A stretch of 64,000 nt of DNA from Parvularcula dongshanensis. GTDB taxonomy: Bacteria > Pseudomonadota > Alphaproteobacteria > Caulobacterales > Parvularculaceae. How positions within the stretch are numbered: position 1 is the stretch's first letter; each line of letters opens with the position of its first letter. Location: NCBI RefSeq assembly GCF_014199615.1, contig NZ_JACHOB010000006.1, forward strand, positions 185,113-249,112. Direction: 5' to 3'. This document shows positions 1 to 8,836 of this stretch, in pieces. The notes under the pieces were generated by a model that was given only the letters and a program-made list of their open reading frames with translations, ran no database searches and was not told the DNA's origin. The position numbers were made by a program, and so were the translations under genes.

Positions 1-882
1 GTTCGCGATCGGCGTCGGCGGCAGGCCGCGGATCACGTAGGTGTTGTAAGGCGTCTCGCCGCGCAGTTCGGACAGGCGGATGCCGCGACCCAAGGGCTCG
101 CCGCCCGTCAGGCCGTAGATGATCGTCGGATCGGACTGCAGCCGCATGCCCTTGTTGAGCCTGTTGACGAACACGGCGGCGACGCGGGGCCGCTCGGCCG
201 CGAGGGCAGTCTCCTTCTCGACGATCGAGGCCAGCACGACGGCCTCCTCGGGCGTGTCGATGGGCAAGCCTTCGGCCCGGCCCGGCCAGAGTTCGGCAAG
301 CGCCGCGTCGTGGGCTTCCATCATCCGCCGCACCACCGCGTCGCGAGGCTCGCCGCGCTCATAGGCGTAGGTCTCGGGCAGGAGCGCGCCCTCGGCGGGC
401 GCGAGCGTGACCTCGCCTTCCAGCACCGGCGCCGCCTCGACGATCCGCAGGACCTGCGCCGTCGTCCTGCCCTCGGGCACGGTGACGAAGCGCAAGAGCG
501 GCTTCGCGTCTCGCAGGGTCCGAACAATCTGGTCGAGGCTCGCGCCTTGCGGAATCTCGAACTCGCCGGCCCGTAGGGAGGGCGCCAGCGCTCGGTAGCG
601 GGCGAGGAAGCGGAAGAGTTCGGCGCCGTAAGCCTCGGGCAGGCCGCAGGCATCGACGGCGAGGCGCACGGCGAGGCCGGAGACGGTCATCCCCCGCTCG
701 ACCCAGAAGACCTCGGGCGCGTTCGGGCAAGGCCGCTGGACCAGGGCCTTCGCGCGGTAGGCCAGGAAACCGGCCGCCGCCGCGCCGAGGAGCCCGAGGA
801 CGAGAAGCGTCAGGAGGAGCGTCTTGAGGATGCCCCCGCGCTGGCGCGCCGAGGGCCCCCGCGCTACCGCGCTCAGCTTCAG
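1..882 (-). CDS. mltG: Endolytic murein transglycosylase MltG (3' end cut off by window start)
   Basis: Cleaves nascent peptidoglycan strands at the inner membrane. The reading frame shows an N-terminal membrane segment (about residues 16-38), then a LysM-like part and the catalytic YceG domain with 'ASIVEKET', 'VAAVFVNRLNKGMRLQSDPT' and 'TPYNTYVIRGLPPTPI', all typical of MltG. It runs off the window at base 1, so the last part of the domain is missing. It follows fabF directly, the usual fab-mltG order. The start is unresolved. I find no in-frame ATG, GTG or TTG before the membrane segment; the best position is a CTG at 882-880 overlapping the fabF stop, behind GGAGG-like bases (a GTA and an ATC follow). 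A downstream ATG near 690 would remove the anchor. Identity is sure; the start is not. Confidence 0.88.
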   Translation of the reverse strand, partial: MKLSAVARGPSARQRGGILKTLLLTLLVLGLLGAAAAGFLAYRAKALVQRPCPNAPEVFWVERGMTVSGLAVRLAVDACGLPEAYGAELFRFLARYRALAPSLRAGEFEIPQGASLDQIVRTLRDAKPLLRFVTVPEGRTTAQVLRIVEAAPVLEGEVTLAPAEGALLPETYAYERGEPRDAVVRRMMEAHDAALAELWPGRAEGLPIDTPEEAVVLASIVEKETALAAERPRVAAVFVNRLNKGMRLQSDPTIIYGLTGGEPLGRGIRLSELRGETPYNTYVIRGLPPTPIAN

Positions 883-2165
883 ACCCTCCGCATCACGATG
901 GACGCGTTCGTCCCGCCGAAGCCGAAGGAGTTGGAGAGGACGGCGTCGAGCTTCCTCTCCACCGGCGCCTTGGGGGCGAGGTTGATGGGCGTCTCGACGG
1001 ACGGATCGTCGAGGTTCAAGGTCGCTGGACAGACCCCGTCCCGCATCGCGAGGAGAGAGTAGATCGCCTCGATCGCGCCCGCGGCGCCGAGCAGGTGCCC
1101 GACGGACGACTTGGTCGACGACATGACGAGGCCGTCCGCGTCGCTGCCGAAGAGGCGCTCCACGGCGCGAAGCTCCGCCTCGTCACCGAGCGGCGTCGAG
1201 GTGCCGTGGGCGTTGACGTAGCCGATCTCCGCGGTCGAGAGGCCTGCTCGGCTGAGCGCCGCCTTCATGGCGCGGTAGCCGCCGTCACCGTCCGCGGCGG
1301 GAGCCGTGATGTGGTGCGCGTCGCCCGACAGGCCGTAGCCGACGATCTCGCCATAGATCTTGGCACCGCGAGCCTTGGCACGCTCGTACTCCTCGAGGAC
1401 GACGATCCCCGATCCCTCGCCCATGACGAAGCCGTCCCGGCCCTTGTCGTAGGGCCGCGACGCCGCCTCCGGCGTGTCGTTGTAGCCGGTCGAGAGCGCC
1501 TTGCAGGCGACGAAGCCCGCATAGCCGATTCGGCAGATCGACGCCTCGGCGCCGCCTGCCACCATCGCGTCCGCATCACCGTAGGCGATCAGGCGCGCGG
1601 CGTCGCCGATGGCGTGAACGCCGCTGGCGCAGGCGGTGACGACGGCATGATTCGGCCCCTTCAGGCCGTGCTTGATCGACACCTGGCCGGAGACGAGGTT
1701 GATCAGGCAGGAGGGAATGAAGAAGGGCGAGACCCTGCGCGGGCCCTTGTCCCGCAGCGTCAGCGCCGTCTGCGCGATCCCGTCGAGCCCGCCGATGCCG
1801 GAGCCGATCAGGACGCCCGTGCGCTCTTGCTCTTCTTGCGTACCGAGCGGCAGGCCCGAATCGGCGAGCGCCATGTCGGCCGCGGCCATGCCGAAGACGA
1901 TGAAGGGCTCCATCCGCCGCTGCTCCTTGGGATCGACCCAAGCGTCGGCGTCGAAGGCGTCCTCGTTCGCGCCCTCTTCGCTCTTCAACGGCACCTGCCC
2001 CCCGATTCGGCAGGCAAGGTCGGAGGCGTCGAAGTGGGTGACCGGTCCGATACCGCTCTCGCCGCTCAGAAGGCGCCGCCAGGGGCCCTCGACGGGCGCT
2101 TCGCGCGTGCCCGCGCCCAGGGGAGTGACGAGGCCGAGGCCGGTGACGACGACGCGCTTGAGCAT
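879..2165 (-). CDS. fabF: 3-oxoacyl-[acyl-carrier-protein] synthase II (FabF)
   Basis: Condenses malonyl-ACP with acyl-ACP in the elongation cycle of type II fatty-acid synthesis. 428 residues, slightly longer than the usual ~412. The thiolase fold shows the Cys-His-His set: C179 in 'VVTACASG', His in 'NAHGTSTPLGD' (about residue 317) and His in 'SVGHLLGAAGA' (about 354). The C-terminus 'NSFGFGGTNASIV' is the family signature. An insertion of about ten residues around 60-75 accounts for the extra length. It is separated from acpP by 124 bases that hold a terminator, so it is probably expressed below acpP. It translates toward mltG with an overlap. Confidence 0.97.
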   Translation of the reverse strand: MLKRVVVTGLGLVTPLGAGTREAPVEGPWRRLLSGESGIGPVTHFDASDLACRIGGQVPLKSEEGANEDAFDADAWVDPKEQRRMEPFIVFGMAAADMALADSGLPLGTQEEQERTGVLIGSGIGGLDGIAQTALTLRDKGPRRVSPFFIPSCLINLVSGQVSIKHGLKGPNHAVVTACASGVHAIGDAARLIAYGDADAMVAGGAEASICRIGYAGFVACKALSTGYNDTPEAASRPYDKGRDGFVMGEGSGIVVLEEYERAKARGAKIYGEIVGYGLSGDAHHITAPAADGDGGYRAMKAALSRAGLSTAEIGYVNAHGTSTPLGDEAELRAVERLFGSDADGLVMSSTKSSVGHLLGAAGAIEAIYSLLAMRDGVCPATLNLDDPSVETPINLAPKAPVERKLDAVLSNSFGFGGTNASIVMRRV

Positions 2166-2208
2166 GGGCTCTCCGTGGGGCGGCTAGACGTGAGGGATGC
2201 GGGATAAC

Positions 2209-2236
2209 AAAAACCCGCCGTCCAGGGAACGGCGGG
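2209..2236 (-). terminator. Rho-independent terminator between acpP and fabF
   Basis: On the minus strand an 8-bp GC stem (2236-2229 with 2221-2214, 7-base loop) is followed directly by five T residues. It lies just after acpP and before fabF. Acyl carrier protein is needed in far larger amounts than the synthase, so a leaky terminator here would set their ratio; that role is inferred. Confidence 0.82.
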
Positions 2237-2289
2237 CTGGCACCGAGACCGGTGCGGAAGTCTGGAAGGGCCTCGCCTTCGGGCGAAGC

Positions 2290-2526
2290 TTACTTCTTGC
2301 GTTCTTCGATGAACTTGATCGCGTCGCCGACGGTTTGGATCGTCTCGGCCGCGTCGTCGGGGATCTCGATGTCGAACTCTTCTTCGAAGGCCATGACGAG
2401 CTCGACGATGTCGAGGCTGTCCGCGCCCAGGTCGTCGATGAAGCTGGCCTTCGGTTCGACCTTGGAGGCGTCCACGTCGAGGTGCTCGACGGTGATCTTC
2501 TGAACGCGCTCTGCGATATCGGACAT
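2290..2526 (-). CDS. acpP: Acyl carrier protein
   Basis: Carries growing acyl chains as thioesters on 4'-phosphopantetheine. 78 residues, acidic, with the attachment serine S37 in the invariant '[10 protein letters not shown]' motif at the start of helix II. The ATG at 2526 is preceded by AGGAG at good spacing; an upstream in-frame ATG would add a proline-rich leader unlike any ACP, so it was not used. It lies 105 bases after fabG, enough for its own promoter, and is followed by a strong terminator. Confidence 0.98.
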   Translation of the reverse strand: MSDIAERVQKITVEHLDVDASKVEPKASFIDDLGADSLDIVELVMAFEEEFDIEIPDDAAETIQTVGDAIKFIEERKK

Positions 2527-2631
2527 GGTGGCTCCTGGTCGTGTTGTGCGCCGTCCTGCGACGGGGTTGTCAGCGGCGCTTAAGGGATAAGGGGGGGGCG
2601 TGCAAGCGAGGCGGGCGGGCCGGAAGCCCAC

Positions 2632-3369
2632 TCAGACCATCGCCATGCCGCCGTTCACGTGGATCGTCGATCCGGTCACGTAGGCTGCCTCGTCCGAGGC
2701 GAGGAACACCGCAGCGGCAGCGATCTCGCCGGGCGTGCCCATCCGCCCCGCGGGGATCGTATCGTCGATCTTCGCCTTCTGGTCGTCGGTCAGCACGTCC
2801 GTCATCGGCGTGGCGATGAAGCCCGGCGCGATCAGGTTAGCGGTGATCCCCCGGCTCGCGACTTCGGCCGCCAGCGACTTGATCATGCCGGTCAGACCCG
2901 CCTTGGACGCGGCGTAGTTCGTCTGGCCGGGATTGCCGGTCGTGCCGACCACAGAGCTGACGGCGATGATCCGGCCGTGGCGCGCCTTCATCATGCCGCG
3001 AAGGCAGGCCTTGGACATGCGCCAGGTCGCGCGCAGGTTCACGTCGATGACGGCGTCGAAGTCCTCGGGCTTCATCCGCATCATCAGGTTGTCGCGCGTG
3101 ACGCCCGCATTCGCGACCAGCACGTCGAGCCCGCCCATCGCTTCGGCCGCCTGGCCCGGCAGACCTTCGGCCGCGTCCATGTCGGACAGGTTCGCCGGGA
3201 CCACGAAGACCCGCTCCCCGAGCTCCGAGGCCAGTCCTTCGAGCTTCTCGGCCCGCGTGCCGGACAGCGCCACCGTCGCGCCCTGCGCGTGAAGCGCCCT
3301 TGCGACCGCGCCGCCTATGCCGCCCGTCGCACCCGTGACCAGGGCCTTGCGCCCGCTCAGATCGAACAT
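2632..3369 (-). CDS. fabG: 3-oxoacyl-[acyl-carrier-protein] reductase (FabG)
   Basis: NADPH-dependent reduction of 3-ketoacyl-ACP, the first reductive step of chain elongation. Classical short-chain dehydrogenase of 245 residues. The cofactor motif 'TGATGGIGG' spans residues 12-20, 'NAG' is at 87-89, and the catalytic residues are S139, Y152 and K156 ('YAASK'). The C-terminus 'YVTGSTIHVNGGMAM' is typical of FabG. AAGGAG precedes the ATG. It starts 9 bases after the dienelactone-hydrolase-like gene, so they share a transcript. Confidence 0.97.
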   Translation of the reverse strand: MFDLSGRKALVTGATGGIGGAVARALHAQGATVALSGTRAEKLEGLASELGERVFVVPANLSDMDAAEGLPGQAAEAMGGLDVLVANAGVTRDNLMMRMKPEDFDAVIDVNLRATWRMSKACLRGMMKARHGRIIAVSSVVGTTGNPGQTNYAASKAGLTGMIKSLAAEVASRGITANLIAPGFIATPMTDVLTDDQKAKIDDTIPAGRMGTPGEIAAAAVFLASDEAAYVTGSTIHVNGGMAMV

Positions 3370-3378
3370 CTCTTCTCC

Positions 3379-4095
3379 TTACCCGAACAGCTCGGCGAGG
3401 AACCGCGCGAAGCCGTCCCATGCCCTCTTCGACGCCTGCGCGTCGTAGACCGTGCCGAAGTCCGGGTCGTTGGCCTTCTCGTTGGTGAAGGCATGCATCA
3501 CGCCCCCATAAAGGTGTAGCTGCCAGTCGGCTTTGCGCGCCGTCATCTCGTCGGCGAAGGCCTTCTGGTCCTCGGGCTTCGCCATCGGATCGTCATAGCC
3601 CTGGAAGGCGATGACCTTCGCCTCGATGTCGCCCGCCTGCGGCTTGTCCTGCTGGCCGAGGATGGCGTGGAACGCGGCGGCGCCCGCAACGCCGAGGTTG
3701 CCCCGGGCGCAGTCGAGCGCGCAGAGCCCGCCGAAGCAGAAGCCCGTCACCGCGGCGCGCGAGGCGTCCGCCTCGTCTTGCGCCTTCATCGTCTCCAGGC
3801 TGGCGGAGAGCCGCTTCGCGAGCAGGCCCGTCCGGTCCGAGACCAGCGGCTCCATCAGCTTCTGGTTCTCCTCGGTGGAGGAGCCCCGCCTGCCCTTGCC
3901 GTACACGTCGGCGGCGAAGGCGAGGTAGCCCATGCCCGCGATCTTCTCGGCGGACTTGTCTTCGTTCTCGGCCCTGCCCGCCCAGGCGTGGCAGATCATG
4001 ACGCAGGGAAACGGCCCCTGTCCGTCCGGCACGGCGAGCAGACCCTGATAGGTCTCGCCGTCCACTTCATACTCGACTGTCCGTGTCGTGACCAT
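3379..4095 (-). CDS. Dienelactone hydrolase family protein
   Basis: Alpha/beta hydrolase of the carboxymethylenebutenolidase family, 238 residues, with the thiol triad C120 ('GFCFGGLC'), an Asp at 168/169 ('QGYDDP') and H201 ('MHAF'). The natural substrate cannot be read from the sequence; many family members act on esters or lactones. The ATG at 4095 is chosen because an earlier in-frame ATG would run through the end of fabD. The gene sits between fabD and fabG with 10- and 9-base gaps, so it is co-transcribed with the fatty-acid genes. This is not the usual fabD-fabG neighbourhood, and its role there is unknown. Confidence 0.9.
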   Translation of the reverse strand: MVTTRTVEYEVDGETYQGLLAVPDGQGPFPCVMICHAWAGRAENEDKSAEKIAGMGYLAFAADVYGKGRRGSSTEENQKLMEPLVSDRTGLLAKRLSASLETMKAQDEADASRAAVTGFCFGGLCALDCARGNLGVAGAAAFHAILGQQDKPQAGDIEAKVIAFQGYDDPMAKPEDQKAFADEMTARKADWQLHLYGGVMHAFTNEKANDPDFGTVYDAQASKRAWDGFARFLAELFG

Positions 4096-4105
4096 GATGG
4101 CTTCC

Positions 4106-5047
4106 TCAGTGTGAGAGTGCGTCGCGGAACGCTTCGATGTCGGACGGTTCGCCGAAGCTGACCGTCTTCGCACCCTTCTCGATCCGCTTGATGAGGCCGG
4201 AGAGCACCTTGCCCGTGCCGACTTCGACGAACAGCCCGGTGCCGTCCGCGATCATCGCCTGGATCGTCTCGGTCCAGCGAACGCGGCCCGTCACCTGGCG
4301 GATCAGGGTCGCGCTGATCTCGTCGTCGGGCACGGGGGCGGCGGTCACGTTGGCGAAGACCGGCACCCGCGGGTCGCGGATGTCGACCGCCGACAGCGCT
4401 TCGGCCATCGCCTCGGCCGCGGGTTGCATCAGGCTGGAGTGGAAGGGCGCCGAGACCGGCAGCGGCAGCGCGCGCTTCGCGCCCATCGCCTTCGCCTTCT
4501 CGCAGGCTGCAGCGACGGCGTCCGTCCGTCCCGAGATCACCACCTGGCCCGGCGCGTTGTCGTTCGCGACCTCGGCCTCCGTGCCGGACACGGCCTCCTC
4601 GACCTGTTCCAGCGTCAACCCCAAGATCGCGGCCATGCCGCCCTCGCCCGCTGGCACCGCCGCCTGCATCGCCTCGCCCCGCACACGCAGAAGGCGGGCC
4701 GTCTCGCTCAAGGTAAAGGTCCCGACGATGCAGTACGCCGCGTACTCGCCGAGGCTGTGCCCCGCCGCGCTTTGCAGCAGACCGACCGAGAAGCCCTCGC
4801 TCTCGAGCGCGCGGTAGGCCGCGACCGCATGCGCCATCAGCGCGGGCTGCGCGTTGGCGGTCAGGGTCAACTCGTCTGCGGGCCCCTCGAACATGAGCTT
4901 CGAGAGGTTCTGTCCCAACGCCTCGTCGACCTCGTCGAAGACGGCACGCGCCGCGGGATAGGCGTCGGCCAACGCCTTGCCCATGCCGGGGGTCTGGCTG
5001 CCCTGGCCGGGGCAGACGAGGCTGACGGGGTGGCCCGAAGGGGTCAT
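4106..5047 (-). CDS. fabD: Malonyl-CoA:ACP transacylase (FabD)
   Basis: Transfers malonyl groups from CoA to acyl carrier protein, supplying extender units. 313 residues, normal for the family. 'CPGQGSQ' lies at residues 12-18, the nucleophile is S98 in 'GHSLGEY', and the His is in 'PVSAPFHSSLM' (about residue 206). It is the first gene of the minus-strand fatty-acid operon; its promoter should lie in 5048-5411. Confidence 0.97.
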   Translation of the reverse strand: MTPSGHPVSLVCPGQGSQTPGMGKALADAYPAARAVFDEVDEALGQNLSKLMFEGPADELTLTANAQPALMAHAVAAYRALESEGFSVGLLQSAAGHSLGEYAAYCIVGTFTLSETARLLRVRGEAMQAAVPAGEGGMAAILGLTLEQVEEAVSGTEAEVANDNAPGQVVISGRTDAVAAACEKAKAMGAKRALPLPVSAPFHSSLMQPAAEAMAEALSAVDIRDPRVPVFANVTAAPVPDDEISATLIRQVTGRVRWTETIQAMIADGTGLFVEVGTGKVLSGLIKRIEKGAKTVSFGEPSDIEAFRDALSH

Positions 5048-5411
5048 GGAGGCTCCGCGCGTGACTGTTCGCGCCGGTTAGCGCTCAGCCTCGCGGCGGG
5101 GCAAGGGTGGTGGCCAGCGCGGCCCGCCCCGTCCGGCGGAGGCGGCTCCCGCGCCCCCGCCGGTCCCGCGCAGCGTGCGATCACGCGCGGCGGGAGGTGC
5201 CCCCCGAAGGCCAAGTCCCATGCTTCGGGCACGCCGGCTGTTGCAAGGTTCCTGATGAACAGGATCACCGTCGAGCCACCCGCAGGCACGTGACCCCCCG
5301 CCTTCGAGGAGCACTACGGGGTGGTGCAAGGTCGGGGCCGGAAAGCGGCAAGGCCTGGGCAGATGTGGACAACCGCGCCGTGTGTGACCGAAGCGACACG
5401 GCGCCGTGAGC
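5048..5411. other. Intergenic stretch upstream of fabD
   Basis: About 360 bases between fabD (start 5047) and the stop of the YbjQ gene (5412), both on the minus strand. Short open frames here have no family features and poor codon pattern. It presumably carries the fabD operon promoter; I could not assign -35/-10 boxes. No RNA gene recognised. Confidence 0.5.
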
Positions 5412-5735
5412 CTATCGCAGCCGCACCGCCGTGCCGTTGCACGACACCATCAGCATCGCGCCCTTCTCGGTGGTGATCGCCTCGTAATCGACGTCGACAC
5501 CGACCACCGCGTCGGCGCCCAGGCGCTGCGCCTCGTCCATCATGTCGGCGGTCGCGTGCTCCCGCGCCTCGCGCAGAGCCTTCTGGTAACCCCCTGACCT
5601 GCCGCCGATAATATCTCTTATCCCCGCGAACATGTCGCGAAAGACGTTGACGCCCAGGATCGCCTCGCCGGCGACGAGGCCCAAAGGTTCGAGCGCCTCG
5701 CGGCCGGGAACGCTCTCGGTAGTGGTGACGATCAT
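5412..5735 (-). CDS. YbjQ/UPF0145 family protein
   Basis: 107 residues. The family is recognised by '[28 protein letters not shown]' spread over residues 23-50 and by '[19 protein letters not shown]' further on. These are small cytoplasmic pentameric beta-barrel proteins sometimes annotated as heavy-metal-binding-domain proteins; their true function is not established. It is complete, single-copy here, and divergent from the Mrr-type gene. Confidence 0.9.
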   Translation of the reverse strand: MIVTTTESVPGREALEPLGLVAGEAILGVNVFRDMFAGIRDIIGGRSGGYQKALREAREHATADMMDEAQRLGADAVVGVDVDYEAITTEKGAMLMVSCNGTAVRLR

Positions 5736-5848
5736 GGCAGGCTCCTAAGCTGACGTGCTGCTCGGAGCTGGGAAGCCGCCGCCACCCCCGCAAAGCGAAT
5801 CAGCAGTCGGCAACGCTTCCTTCGGCCGAATCGGCAATCATTCTCCCC

Positions 5849-6436
5849 ATGTTCTCCACCGGGTTGTTCACAAGCATGCAGGAGGTGCGGGTCGCGGCCA
5901 CGCTCGCCGCGATCCTGATCGCCTGCGCGCTGATCTTGCTTCGGCGCACGGCGCGCACCGAAGAGGAACAGCTGACGCTGGAACAGCGCCACGCCCTCAA
6001 CGTCGAGCGCTCCCGCGCGATCGCCAGGCGTTTCCGCAAGGACGTCGCGATGACGATGGACCACTTGCGCGCCGTCACGCCGCACGAGTTCGAGGAGGTC
6101 GTCCTCACCGCCCTCGCCCACCGGGGGCACCGCATCCGTCGCTCGAACCGCTACACCGGCGACGGCGGCGCGGACGGCCAGGCGTGGATTAGGGGACGCC
6201 GCTACCTCATCCAGTCGAAACGCTACCGCCGCGCCATCCGCCCAGAGCACATCGAGGACTTCGCCCGGCTCTGTAAGCGGGAACGGGCGCGGGGCTTGTT
6301 CGTCCACACCGGCAATATGGGCCCTATGAGCCTGGAGGCGGACCGGCGCGCGCGGCGCGTCGTCGTGCTGCACGGCGAGGCGCTGGAGCGGCTGGTGGCG
6401 GGGAGAAGGGTGAGGCTCAAAGGCGTCCGGCTTTAG
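5849..6436 (+). CDS. Membrane-anchored Mrr-type restriction endonuclease-like protein
   Basis: 195 residues. A hydrophobic segment at about 16-32 is followed by a basic helix and a C-terminal Mrr_cat-like PD-(D/E)xK domain (about 72-190). The domain starts 'VTPHEFEEVVLTALAHRGH' and has the likely metal residues D109 ('GDGGADG') and Q122-S-K124 ('IQSKRY'). In this family such nucleases cleave DNA, often modified DNA; the membrane anchor is seen in stand-alone members whose role is unclear. No methyltransferase or other defence gene adjoins it, so a classical restriction system is unlikely. An alternative ATG at 5876 would remove nine residues. Confidence 0.8.
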   Translation: MFSTGLFTSMQEVRVAATLAAILIACALILLRRTARTEEEQLTLEQRHALNVERSRAIARRFRKDVAMTMDHLRAVTPHEFEEVVLTALAHRGHRIRRSNRYTGDGGADGQAWIRGRRYLIQSKRYRRAIRPEHIEDFARLCKRERARGLFVHTGNMGPMSLEADRRARRVVVLHGEALERLVAGRRVRLKGVRL

Positions 6437-6449
6437 GCCGCCGCGCCGC

Positions 6450-8384
6450 TCAGGCGCTTTGAACGGCGGCGAGCGGGGCGCTCATCTCGACGGTCAGCCC
6501 CTCCTCGCCAAAGCGCCGCTCGACGCTGCCCGAGCCGGAAAGCCCCATCGCGATGATGCGCGAGCCGAAGCCGCGCCGAACCGGTTCGACCGCAGGGGGT
6601 CCGCCGCGTTCCTTCCAGACGAAGTCCAACACCTCGGCGCCACCCTCCTCCCGCACCTGCCAGGAGATGATCACGTATCCGCTCGTCATGCCCAAGGAGC
6701 CGTACTTGACCGCGTTGGTCGCGAGTTCGTGGACGAGCAGCGACAACGACATCGTGGCGCGCGGTCCGATCGCGAGTTCGGGTCCGGACATGCGCACATC
6801 GGCGCCTTCGAAGGATGCGATCACCGCCTCGACGACTTCGCGTACGCCGCCGGCCGACCAGTTTTGCGTCAGGAGTATGTCGTGCGCGGACGAGAGCGCC
6901 CGGAGCCTGCTGCCGAAGTCGTCGACAGCGCCGCTCTCGGCTTTGCCGCCGAAGGTCTGCATCGCGATCGCCTGCACCATGCCGAGCGTGTTCTTTACGC
7001 GGTGCGAGAGTTCCTGGTTCAAGACCGCCTGCTGTTCCTCGACCCGCAAACGTTCCATCGCGAGCCAGCCGCGGTGACCGACATCCCGCACGAAGAGGAT
7101 CTCGTCCTCGTTCCACCGCCGGGGGCGAGGGCTGCCGACGCGAAGGACGCCCGCGAGCGTTCCGCGCTCCAGGAAGGGGACGCCGACGAAGGCGCGGCCG
7201 ACGGAAACCTCGAACGCTGCGGCTTCCGGCTGCGTCCGCTCGTCGTCGAAGCAGTCGCAAACCACCACGGTCCGCCCGCCGCGAAGGTCCTCGACGAACC
7301 GGCGAAGCGGAGCGGGGACCGATTGCGCGTCTAACGTGGCAGGGCGGAGGTCGACGGCGACCGGTTCGACCGTCGCGCCCTCGGCGTCATGGCGGATCTG
7401 GTCGGCATCGAGCGCTTCGCTCAACGCCGTACTCACCGCCGCTATGATCCCTTCAGTGGTCGTCTCGTTCGTCAACCTGTCGATCAACGCGAGGAGGGCC
7501 GCCTTGCGCTTCTCTTGCCAGACCCGTTCGGTGACTTCCGTGAAGATGGCGGTGAAGCGGTCCCCCCCGGCGGACTGAACGACCCCGTCATACCAACGGC
7601 CCAGCGAGCCGACCGGGCGGGTGAAGCGGACGGGCGCTTCCTGCTCGGTCACTTCGGCGAAACCGCCTATCCATACGTCTTCGATTCCAGGGAAGACTTC
7701 GCGTATCGTCCGACCGATGGCGGCGCCTCGTTTGACGCCGACCAGGTCGTACCAAGAATCGTTGACCTCTTCGTATCGCCAATCGACGGCCTTGCCGGTC
7801 TCGTCGCGGATGAACTCGCCCAGAATGAAGCCCTGCTCTAAAGTCTCGAAGATGGTGCGCCACTTCGCCTCGCTCCGCCGTAGCTCGTCGCTCGCCGCAT
7901 CGCGCTGTCGCTGGGCGAGCACCCGGCCGGTGGTCTCGAGCGTTACGTTGAGTAGCCCAGCGATGTCGCCCTGGTCGTCCCGAACCGGCGAGTACGAGAA
8001 GCTCCACCACGTCTCTTCCGGATAACCGTTGCGGGTCATCAGGAGGGGCATGTCGCGGAAGCTCGACGTCTCGCCTCGGAAGGTGGCATCGACGAGCGGC
8101 TCGATTTCCGGCCAAACCTCCGGCCACGCCTCCTTGAAGGTGGCACCGAACGCCCAGGGGTGACGCGCACCCATGATCGGGACGTACGCATCGTTGTAGA
8201 GGAAGGTCTTCTCTGGCCCCCAAGCGAGGCACATGGCGTGCCCGGAAGCGAGCATCATGTCTACCGCCGTAAGAAGGCTCTGGGGCCATTCGGCGACGGG
8301 TCCGAGGGCAGTCCCACTCCAGTCGAAGGTGCGGAACAACGCGGTCATTTCCGTCTCGTCGGCGGGACCGATTCTTTCTGCCAT
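6450..8384 (-). CDS. HWE-family sensor histidine kinase with PAS and GAF domains
   Basis: Soluble sensor kinase, 644 residues from the ATG at 8384, which has AGGGGA just upstream; a GTG at 8399 would add five residues. Order: PAS at about 25-160, a second PAS at about 170-290, GAF at about 295-445, HWE kinase at about 450-644. The phospho-acceptor is H461 in 'LSHRVKNTLGMVQAIAMQTF', the N-box is 'HELATNAVKYGSLG' (about 552-565) and the family hallmark W-x-E is in 'VWKERGGPP'. No membrane segment is seen, so it senses a cytoplasmic signal; a flavin-type LOV cysteine motif was not found. No response regulator adjoins it, so its partner is encoded elsewhere. Confidence 0.9.
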   Translation of the reverse strand: MAERIGPADETEMTALFRTFDWSGTALGPVAEWPQSLLTAVDMMLASGHAMCLAWGPEKTFLYNDAYVPIMGARHPWAFGATFKEAWPEVWPEIEPLVDATFRGETSSFRDMPLLMTRNGYPEETWWSFSYSPVRDDQGDIAGLLNVTLETTGRVLAQRQRDAASDELRRSEAKWRTIFETLEQGFILGEFIRDETGKAVDWRYEEVNDSWYDLVGVKRGAAIGRTIREVFPGIEDVWIGGFAEVTEQEAPVRFTRPVGSLGRWYDGVVQSAGGDRFTAIFTEVTERVWQEKRKAALLALIDRLTNETTTEGIIAAVSTALSEALDADQIRHDAEGATVEPVAVDLRPATLDAQSVPAPLRRFVEDLRGGRTVVVCDCFDDERTQPEAAAFEVSVGRAFVGVPFLERGTLAGVLRVGSPRPRRWNEDEILFVRDVGHRGWLAMERLRVEEQQAVLNQELSHRVKNTLGMVQAIAMQTFGGKAESGAVDDFGSRLRALSSAHDILLTQNWSAGGVREVVEAVIASFEGADVRMSGPELAIGPRATMSLSLLVHELATNAVKYGSLGMTSGYVIISWQVREEGGAEVLDFVWKERGGPPAVEPVRRGFGSRIIAMGLSGSGSVERRFGEEGLTVEMSAPLAAVQSA

Positions 8385-8836
8385 CCCGTCCCCTACCACG
8401 ACGCCCCGCGCCGACCAGCCTGGCGGTCCGAAGAGGCTCTGTCTGTTCTAGGCGATGATCTTGCTCACGGAAACACGACAAGCACCGGTCGGCCGGTCGA
8501 GGGCGACGACGACGCAACGATCGATCGACCATCATACGCCGCCAGATCACGCAAGGCCGCGCGGCGTAGCCCCCGCAGCCACGTATCACGAGCCAAGTCG
8601 CCGATCTCCGCCGCCGCCGCCGCCGCACGCGGTCGAGGGACGAGGACGCTCTCAGCCCGCAGCTACAGCATCGCGCTTTGCTTTCTGAATGGAGCGAGCC
8701 GCGCCTGGGCCCTCCGGACTTCCCTCCGGACTTTCCCATGACCGGCACGAGCGGCCGCTTCGGCCTTGCGCGGTTTCCCACGCTGCCGGCCTTCGCGTCG
8801 CTGGACGCTTCGCACGGGGCAAGCTAGGGCCTGAAG
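8385..8836. other. Intergenic region between divergent kinase and sspB genes
   Basis: About 450 bases separating the divergent histidine kinase and sspB starts. Short frames on either strand look arginine/proline-rich and non-coding. It must contain both promoters; none could be assigned with confidence and no structured RNA was recognised. Confidence 0.4.

Noticed and set aside
879..2207. A 370-codon plus-strand frame opposite fabF.
   Set aside because: FabF is certain on the minus strand; the plus frame is Arg-rich shadow.
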